From Bacteroidales bacterium (GTDB taxonomy: Bacteria; Bacteroidota; Bacteroidia; Bacteroidales; JAADGE01), in NCBI GenBank assembly GCA_024762915.1, contig JANTGL010000056.1, positions 1-11,476 of the forward strand: 11,476 nucleotides of DNA, written 5' to 3'. The notes beneath the pieces were generated by a model. It had not been told where the DNA came from, made no database searches, and saw nothing but the letters and a program-made list of their open reading frames with translations. Positions 7,459 to 11,476 of this stretch are shown piece after piece. The first letter of the stretch is position 1. Every line of letters begins with the position of its first letter. The translations under genes were made by a program, and so were the position numbers.

Positions 7459-8673
7459 TCAATATAAAAAACCAAAAATCCATAAGGGTATTTTATTTGC
7501 AAAACCGGTTTCGATATTGTCAAGAGCAAGAAATGCACTTTCCGTGTTTTTAATTTGTTTCGTTGTTTTGTTTTTACCGCCGACTTCGAAAGTAAACTGA
7601 TTATCAACAATAAAATCACCCGGTTTTGTATAATTAATTTTATGTAAATAATTTAATTGATTCAGAAAAAAAGTTTCTCTCAGTGTTCCGGCGTTAATAT
7701 GATCTCTGTCTATTGCATACATTAAATTTGTATTGTTTAAGTATATTTTTCGGGGTTTATTTAAAATTTTATTACCGATAACTTTTGCCCCTAAGGTATT
7801 AATAAGTTCCGCTTTTTCAAGCAGGTTAATATATTTAATGAGTGTACGTTGGTCGGTTATATAAAGTTCGGAAGAAATATTACTTAAATTTAATGAATAC
7901 GGTACTATTGAAGCAATTGCAGCTAATAATTGTTTAAATTTATGAAGTGTTTCACCGGCTATATCTGTTATATAAGGAATATCCGTTTCTATAATAACAT
8001 TAATTACATCGGCTAAACGCGCTAAATATTTTTCCGGATTTTCTTGAAAAAAAGGATAATATCCGGAGCTTAAATAAGTGTTAAATTCCGGTAAAATTTT
8101 TATTTTCTTACTAATTTTTGTGCAAATCGTTTGATGTGTATTTAAGATTTCGTTAAACGTTAAAATTTCAAATGTTTGATTTTTATAAAATTGCAAATAT
8201 TCTCGAAAAGATAATCCGCTGAGCATGTAAGTTGATTTTCTGCGACTTAAATCACCTTGACTTTTATAGAGTTGCAAAACGGAAGAGCCGGAATAAATGA
8301 CAAACAAATCGGGAATTGTATCGTAAATATTTTTAATTTCTTGTGCCCAGTCAATTTTTTTTTGTTTTTGAGGGTATTTATGAACCTCATCAATAAACAG
8401 ATATTGGCCTCCGTATGTATAAAAATTTTCAGCCGTTTCAAAGAGTCCGTTTCTGTAGAAATACGGTATATCTAGGGAAATATACAAAACAGATTTTCCG
8501 GCATTGCTTAATTCTTTCGCTTTTTGAAGCATCATGGTTGTTTTACCGACACCTCTTGCACCTTGTATTTCAATTAAGCGACTTTCCCAATTTACGGACT
8601 TATATAAACTTCTGAAAAAGAAAGTCTTTACGGAATTAATTAATCGGTTGCTTATTTCGTGTAGTTCTTGCAT
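7459..8673 (-). CDS. AAA_14 / DUF4143 ATPase
   Basis: A 404-residue P-loop ATPase of the AAA_14 plus DUF4143 type. Walker A GARGVGKTT is at 38-46, Walker B YLFIDEV at 91-97, and sensor-1-like VIYSGSS at 125-131. The usual LSGLSFREYLQF segment after it is present. A winged-helix-like middle (about 255-300) precedes the C-terminal DUF4143 part, which has a PD-(D/E)XK-like arrangement: D357, E363, K367 in FIVD..FTFEVGGK. These proteins are abundant in anaerobes and archaea, often scattered singly and laterally transferred, with no settled function. The first ATG, 8673, is used; a TTG at 8682 overlaps the -7 box. The gene lies between a glycosyltransferase 5' fragment and the intact glycosyltransferase, suggesting it arrived by insertion or gene replacement. 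Confidence 0.9.
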   Translation of the reverse strand: MQELHEISNRLINSVKTFFFRSLYKSVNWESRLIEIQGARGVGKTTMMLQKAKELSNAGKSVLYISLDIPYFYRNGLFETAENFYTYGGQYLFIDEVHKYPQKQKKIDWAQEIKNIYDTIPDLFVIYSGSSVLQLYKSQGDLSRRKSTYMLSGLSFREYLQFYKNQTFEILTFNEILNTHQTICTKISKKIKILPEFNTYLSSGYYPFFQENPEKYLARLADVINVIIETDIPYITDIAGETLHKFKQLLAAIASIVPYSLNLSNISSELYITDQRTLIKYINLLEKAELINTLGAKVIGNKILNKPRKIYLNNTNLMYAIDRDHINAGTLRETFFLNQLNYLHKINYTKPGDFIVDNQFTFEVGGKNKTTKQIKNTESAFLALDNIETGFANKIPLWIFGFLY

Positions 8674-8679
8674 TTTTTT

Positions 8680-8711
8680 CAAAGATAATAAAGTTGTAAT
8701 AAATTACCAAA
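8680..8711 (-). promoter_or_regulatory. Consensus Bacteroidota promoter just ahead of the ATPase ATG
   Basis: On the minus strand, TTTG (8708-8711), 20 nt, then TATCTTTG (8680-8687). Both elements match the consensus TTTG / TAnnTTTG exactly with standard spacing. The -7 box ends six bases before the ATG at 8673, so transcription would begin within a few bases of the start codon, giving a leaderless or near-leaderless mRNA. Confidence 0.65.
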
Positions 8712-8740
8712 AACAACCACAATAATTTGTAATAAGTTAC

Positions 8741-8806
8741 AGAAAATATTTCTTCAATGCCCAGAAAAACTGGTGAGGGGCGACGGAAGAAAAAGGAGAG
8801 AATCAT
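8741..8806 (-). pseudogene. Orphan 5' fragment of a GT4 glycosyltransferase (copy B)
   Basis: From an ATG at 8806 the minus strand encodes MILSFFFRRPSPVF followed by GIEEIF. This aligns without gaps to the first 21-22 codons of the intact glycosyltransferase at 7410 (MKLTFFFRRPSPVF...SIEEQF). Over the 60 bases from 8751 to 8810, compared with 7352-7411, I count 48 identities. After codon 22 the similarity stops abruptly. The frame then runs through unrelated sequence, across the ATPase promoter and into the ATPase gene, ending at 8636. No remaining glycosyltransferase domain follows, so this is a truncated remnant rather than a working gene. Confidence 0.8.
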
Positions 8807-8900
8807 GGAATGTTTATTTTTTAAGGTTTTTAAGGAAGTTTTTTCCGGGAATCAAAACCATTATTTAAACCAAATTATTTTGGCAATAAAGTTTTTTAGG

Positions 8901-10025
8901 TTAATCCAAGAGAGCATTCATTATTCTTTCAGAACTTTTTCCGTCTCCATAAGGATTTTTAGCGTCTGATGGAACATAGTTATTATACACATCATTGAAC
9001 TTATCAAAAATTATTTGAGAAACTAAGTCTGTTAAAAAAACTTTTTTTGCAATTACACCTTCCGGGCGTTCCGTAACTTTTCTTAATACCAAAACAGGAA
9101 CACCAAAAGACGGAGCCTCTTCTTGTATACCGCCCGAATCGCTCAAAATGATTTTTGACAGGCTCATTAATTTCAAAATTTCCAGATAATCTAACGGTGG
9201 AACCAAAATAACATTTTCTTTATCTGAAAGGTCAGACTTTAAAACATTTTCTTTAATTTTCGGGTTTGGGTGTAATGTCCATACAAAATATGTATCAGGG
9301 TACTTCTTTGCTAATAAACGAATTGCTTTGATTAACTCTTGTAAATTATTATTTTGATTTTCGCGACGATGAAAAGTAATTAGGACAACTTTTCCTTTTA
9401 TTAATTTTGCTTTATTTAATTTTGGTTGAATAAAAATACTTTCTGTAAATGCTTTGCTTTTTCTTATAAATTGCAAAGCATCTATAACCGTATTACCAAC
9501 GATTTTAATTTTATCTTTTGCAACACCTTCTTTTATTAGATTTTCGGCAGATAACTTTGTGGGAGCAAAGTTAATATCGGCAAAAATTGAAACAGCCCGC
9601 CTGTTAAATTCTTCCGGAAAAGGATTTTGCAAATCATAAGTTCTTAAACCGGCTTCTATGTGAGCAACCTTTATTCCGTGATAAAAAGCAATTACACCGA
9701 CTGAAAAAACAGTTGTTGTATCACCCTGAACAACAACATACTCCGGCAGTTCATTTTTCGCCTTCATTTTTTCAAAAAACTCATCTGTTTGAGAAAAAGC
9801 TCTTGATGTGAGCATGCCCAACGATTGTCCTTTATTCATAAAATCTAATTCATAATCTGCATTTATTCCAAAAATTTTGCTGTATTGATTTAAAATATCC
9901 TTATGTTGAGAAGTAAATAAGATTTTTATATTCTCTTTATTTCCTCTATTTCTAAAGGCAATTATTATTGGAGCGACTTTTATCAATTCAGGTCTTGTTC
10001 CTATTACAAAAAGTATTTTTGACAT
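8901..10025 (-). CDS. wecB: UDP-N-acetylglucosamine 2-epimerase (non-hydrolysing)
   Basis: A complete 374-residue enzyme interconverting UDP-GlcNAc and UDP-ManNAc in the cytoplasm, supplying ManNAc or ManNAcA precursors for surface polysaccharides. Family motifs are all present: GTRPELIK (9-16), QGDTTT (100-105, catalytic Asp102), HIEAGLRT (122-129, Glu124), PFPEEFNRR (135-143, Glu138), TFHRRE (217-222, His219), LHPNP (251-255), SDSGGIQEEAPSFGVP (295-310), and TERPEG (318-323). The C-terminal NPYGDGKSSERI is also typical. Starts with ATG at 10025. No wecC-like dehydrogenase lies next to it in this window. The 5' fragment of a glycosyltransferase lies upstream and another lies downstream, placing it in a rearranged polysaccharide cluster. 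Confidence 0.97.
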   Translation of the reverse strand: MSKILFVIGTRPELIKVAPIIIAFRNRGNKENIKILFTSQHKDILNQYSKIFGINADYELDFMNKGQSLGMLTSRAFSQTDEFFEKMKAKNELPEYVVVQGDTTTVFSVGVIAFYHGIKVAHIEAGLRTYDLQNPFPEEFNRRAVSIFADINFAPTKLSAENLIKEGVAKDKIKIVGNTVIDALQFIRKSKAFTESIFIQPKLNKAKLIKGKVVLITFHRRENQNNNLQELIKAIRLLAKKYPDTYFVWTLHPNPKIKENVLKSDLSDKENVILVPPLDYLEILKLMSLSKIILSDSGGIQEEAPSFGVPVLVLRKVTERPEGVIAKKVFLTDLVSQIIFDKFNDVYNNYVPSDAKNPYGDGKSSERIMNALLD

Positions 10026-10101
10026 ATTTGTGTTTTATAATTCTTCAATCCTTTTTAACAGAGACTAAGAAAATTCTTCATTACTGTATTTTGCTTACCG
10101 A

Positions 10102-10109
10102 CAAAGATA
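10102..10109 (-). promoter_or_regulatory. Putative -7 box of wecB
   Basis: Plus-strand CAAAGATA reads TATCTTTG on the minus strand, an exact TAnnTTTG match identical to the -7 box of the ATPase gene. The expected -33 element about 20 nt upstream is poor (CAGT on the plus strand at 10130). The leader would be about 70 nt. Confidence 0.35.
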
Positions 10110-10280
10110 AATTTAATTTTCTCATTATTCAGTATTTTTGGTGCTTTAATAAAGTCATTTATATATTATTCTAAGCTAATACTTCCGAGATGACTTACAA
10201 ATTAAAAGTCTTTCAGCAGAATATTAAATCTGTTTTTCTCCGGAAAAAGAACAAATTTAATTAAAAAAGAATATGTTTTT

Positions 10281-10376
10281 GATATCTTCGGGGAAGTGTT
10301 TTTGCACGGCAAAAAAAGTTCTTCAATGCTGAGAAAAACAGGGGGGTGGGTTTGCGGAAGAAGATGAGAGGTTCAT
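10281..10376 (-). pseudogene. Decayed, frameshifted 5' fragment of a GT4 glycosyltransferase (copy C)
   Basis: The minus strand from an ATG at 10376 resembles the start of the intact glycosyltransferase at 7410, but several small indels break the frame. Pieces readable in different frames are FFRKPTPLF, SIEEL and FAVQKHFPEDI, against FFRRPSPVF, SIEEQ and FAVQKALPDDI. An 18-base exact match is shared: tttttgcacggcaaaaaa at 10299-10316 and 7333-7350. Read from the ATG, the frame stops after 17 codons. A run of six G's (plus strand) lies among the indels. No glycosyltransferase sequence is recognisable beyond about codon 32, so this is a remnant. Confidence 0.8.
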
Positions 10377-10393
10377 ATTTGTTGAGGAATTCA

Positions 10394-10426
10394 TTTTTGT
10401 AAAGTTGTTAAAACTCATTAATTTTA
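10394..10426 (+). promoter_or_regulatory. Putative promoter of the methyltransferase gene
   Basis: TTTTTG at 10394-10399 (containing the -33 TTTG), a 19-nt spacer, then TAATTTTA at 10419-10426, which matches TAnnTTTG in all but the last base. It predicts a leader of about 20-25 nt before the ATG at 10454. Confidence 0.45.
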
Positions 10427-10453
10427 CGAGTTTGGAATAAGAAAAATATAATT

Positions 10454-11161
10454 ATGGAAAACTGGCGAGAAGAACTCTATAAACAATATACTACAAATAA
10501 AGGACGAGGATTAAAAATACAAATACCGGATTGCACTTTTTATAAAAACAAGATAAAACCCTTGTTACCGAAGGATAAATCAATAAGGATTTTAGATTTG
10601 GCCGCCGGGCACGGAGATTTATTGTATTGTTTAAAAAAAGACGGTTATAAGAACATTAAGGGAATTGATCTCTCGGAAGAAGAAATAAAAAGGGGCAAAG
10701 AAATCGGAGTAGAAGAATTAGTTAAAGATGATATTTTTAAATTTTTAGCAAAGACAGAAGAAACATTTGATGTTATTTTTCTAATGGATATTTTGGAACA
10801 CTTGAAAAGAGATGCATTTTTTAATTTATTGAAAACGGTAAAAAAGAAATTGAAAAATTCCGGAATGTTAATAATACAAGTACCAAATGCCGAAGGTATT
10901 TTCGGGATGCGAATCAGATACGGCGATTTAACACACGAACTAGCATTTACTCGTAATTCTTTATTGCAAGCAATAACAACAACCGGATTTAAAAAGATTA
11001 ATTTTTACGAAATTTCACCGATTAAGAAAGGGTTTAAAGGCCATTTTCGGTTTATTTTGTGGCAGGTTTTTGTATTCCCGTTTAGAATGATATTTTATAT
11101 GGAAACCGGAATAAAGAAAGTTATTCTTTCTCAAAATATGATAATTAAAGCCGAAACTTAA
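10454..11161 (+). CDS. Class I SAM-dependent methyltransferase
   Basis: A 235-residue methyltransferase of the Methyltransf_23/UbiG-like type. Motif I ILDLAAGHGDL (46-56) forms the SAM-binding glycine loop, Asp72 in GIDLS would hold the ribose, motif II is DVIFLMDILEHL (106-117), and LKNSGMLIIQVPN (133-145) is motif III. The C-terminal part has the YGDLTHELAFT segment (156-166) and a hydrophobic stretch (about 199-216, ILWQVFVFPFRMIFYM) that could touch the membrane. Such enzymes in polysaccharide loci often methylate sugars, but the substrate cannot be read from sequence. It is the only gene on the plus strand in this right-hand cluster. Its stop codon overlaps that of the convergent polymerase-like gene. 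Confidence 0.9.
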   Translation: MENWREELYKQYTTNKGRGLKIQIPDCTFYKNKIKPLLPKDKSIRILDLAAGHGDLLYCLKKDGYKNIKGIDLSEEEIKRGKEIGVEELVKDDIFKFLAKTEETFDVIFLMDILEHLKRDAFFNLLKTVKKKLKNSGMLIIQVPNAEGIFGMRIRYGDLTHELAFTRNSLLQAITTTGFKKINFYEISPIKKGFKGHFRFILWQVFVFPFRMIFYMETGIKKVILSQNMIIKAET

Positions 11162-11476
11162 GATCGCAGGTTATATAATTTTGACAAACTGAAATAAATA
11201 AGGAAAATAAAAACACTGCTTTTTACAAGATGATTAATAATAATGAAGAAATCATTTTCTGCTTTAATAATTTGCTGAAACAACATAGGAATGAAAAATA
11301 TTACAAGGGGATTTTTTTTAATAATTTTACTGATTATTAACCATGAAAAATTTAAAAATAAACCGAAAAAAAACATAAAAAACCCGGCACCCCATAGTCC
11401 GTAATTACCGTAAGCTTCTCCCAAAACACTGAGATTCATAGATGTAGATTCTCCGATTCTTCTGCCCGTAAATTTT
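11158..11476 (-). CDS. O-antigen polymerase-like membrane protein, C-terminal part (cut by window edge)
   Basis: The frame runs off the right edge, so only the last 105 or so residues are seen. It continues past the internal Met at 11439 into FTGRRIGESTSM, followed by NLSVLGEAYGNYGLWG. The GESTSM...GEAY-N-G pattern is typical of the periplasmic loop in O-antigen or oligosaccharide repeat-unit polymerases (Wzy-like). Then come hydrophobic segments (GFFMFFFGLFLNFSWLII; PLVIFFIPMLF; VFIFLIYFSL), so it is an inner-membrane protein. It presumably polymerises repeat units for the local polysaccharide. The fragment is too short to name the subtype, and the true start lies outside the window. Its stop overlaps the methyltransferase stop (shared TTAA at 11158-11161). 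Confidence 0.75.
   Translation of the reverse strand, partial: KFTGRRIGESTSMNLSVLGEAYGNYGLWGAGFFMFFFGLFLNFSWLIISKIIKKNPLVIFFIPMLFQQIIKAENDFFIIINHLVKSSVFIFLIYFSLSKLYNLRS

Larger units (their letters stand above)
10026..10453. other. 428-bp intergenic region between wecB and methyltransferase
   Basis: This divergent region holds a wecB promoter candidate (10102-10109), a decayed glycosyltransferase 5' fragment (10281-10376) and a methyltransferase promoter candidate (10394-10426). In 10110-10280 I see no ORF of coding character and no continuation of the glycosyltransferase that I can recognise; it may be eroded gene sequence. Confidence 0.55.

Noticed and set aside
8870..8883. CCAAA-TTAT-TTTGG hairpin as the wecB terminator
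   Set aside because: Only a 5-bp AT-rich stem, and no T-run follows on the minus strand.
8757..8969. 70-codon plus-strand ORF beginning MPRKTGEGRRKKK
   Set aside because: It is the antisense reading of the glycosyltransferase 5' fragment B and of the 3' end of wecB; the basic start is the complement of the FFFRRPSP codons.
1..11476. CRISPR array, tRNA, rRNA, transposase or phage genes
   Set aside because: No regularly spaced direct repeats, no tRNA-like cloverleaf, and no translated frame with transposase, integrase or phage structural motifs were seen.

Overview
The window (AT-rich throughout) looks like a chromosome segment of a Bacteroidota bacterium. The evidence is the family mix (secreted MORN-type protein, DUF2147, DUF2461, short-chain-type L-threonine dehydrogenase, class II NrdJ), the lack of Shine-Dalgarno sequences, and several start-proximal sites resembling the Bacteroidota promoter TTTG-N19-21-TAnnTTTG. 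The genus cannot be told from the sequence.

Left part (1-5533): housekeeping and secreted proteins. A TTG-started MORN-repeat exported protein (+) converges on the B12-dependent ribonucleotide reductase nrdJ (-) across a strong bidirectional terminator. Upstream of nrdJ on the same strand is an SDR-type L-threonine 3-dehydrogenase. It is divergent from a small exported DUF2147 protein, and that gene ends in a clear terminator.

Middle (5534-7410): a 15-bp perfect inverted repeat with a 51-nt spacer lies next to the 3' end of a DUF2461 gene. The DUF2461 gene overlaps a GT4 glycosyltransferase gene by 17 bp (GT first, DUF2461 second, minus strand).

Right part (7411-11476): a surface-polysaccharide region. 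On the minus strand it holds an AAA/DUF4143 ATPase, wecB (UDP-GlcNAc 2-epimerase) and the 3' part of an O-antigen-polymerase-like membrane protein cut by the window edge. A SAM methyltransferase lies on the plus strand. WecB would supply UDP-ManNAc, the GT would add sugars, the methyltransferase could modify the glycan or lipid carrier, and the polymerase-like protein could join repeat units; this pathway is inferred from gene content.

The most unusual observation is that the first 20-30 codons of the glycosyltransferase occur three times: once as the real start (7410), and twice as orphan 5' fragments (8741-8806 and 10281-10376), one upstream of the ATPase and one upstream of wecB. These look like scars of gene replacement in a reshuffled polysaccharide locus. 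I found no convincing new multi-gene system, CRISPR array, tRNA, rRNA or insertion sequence.
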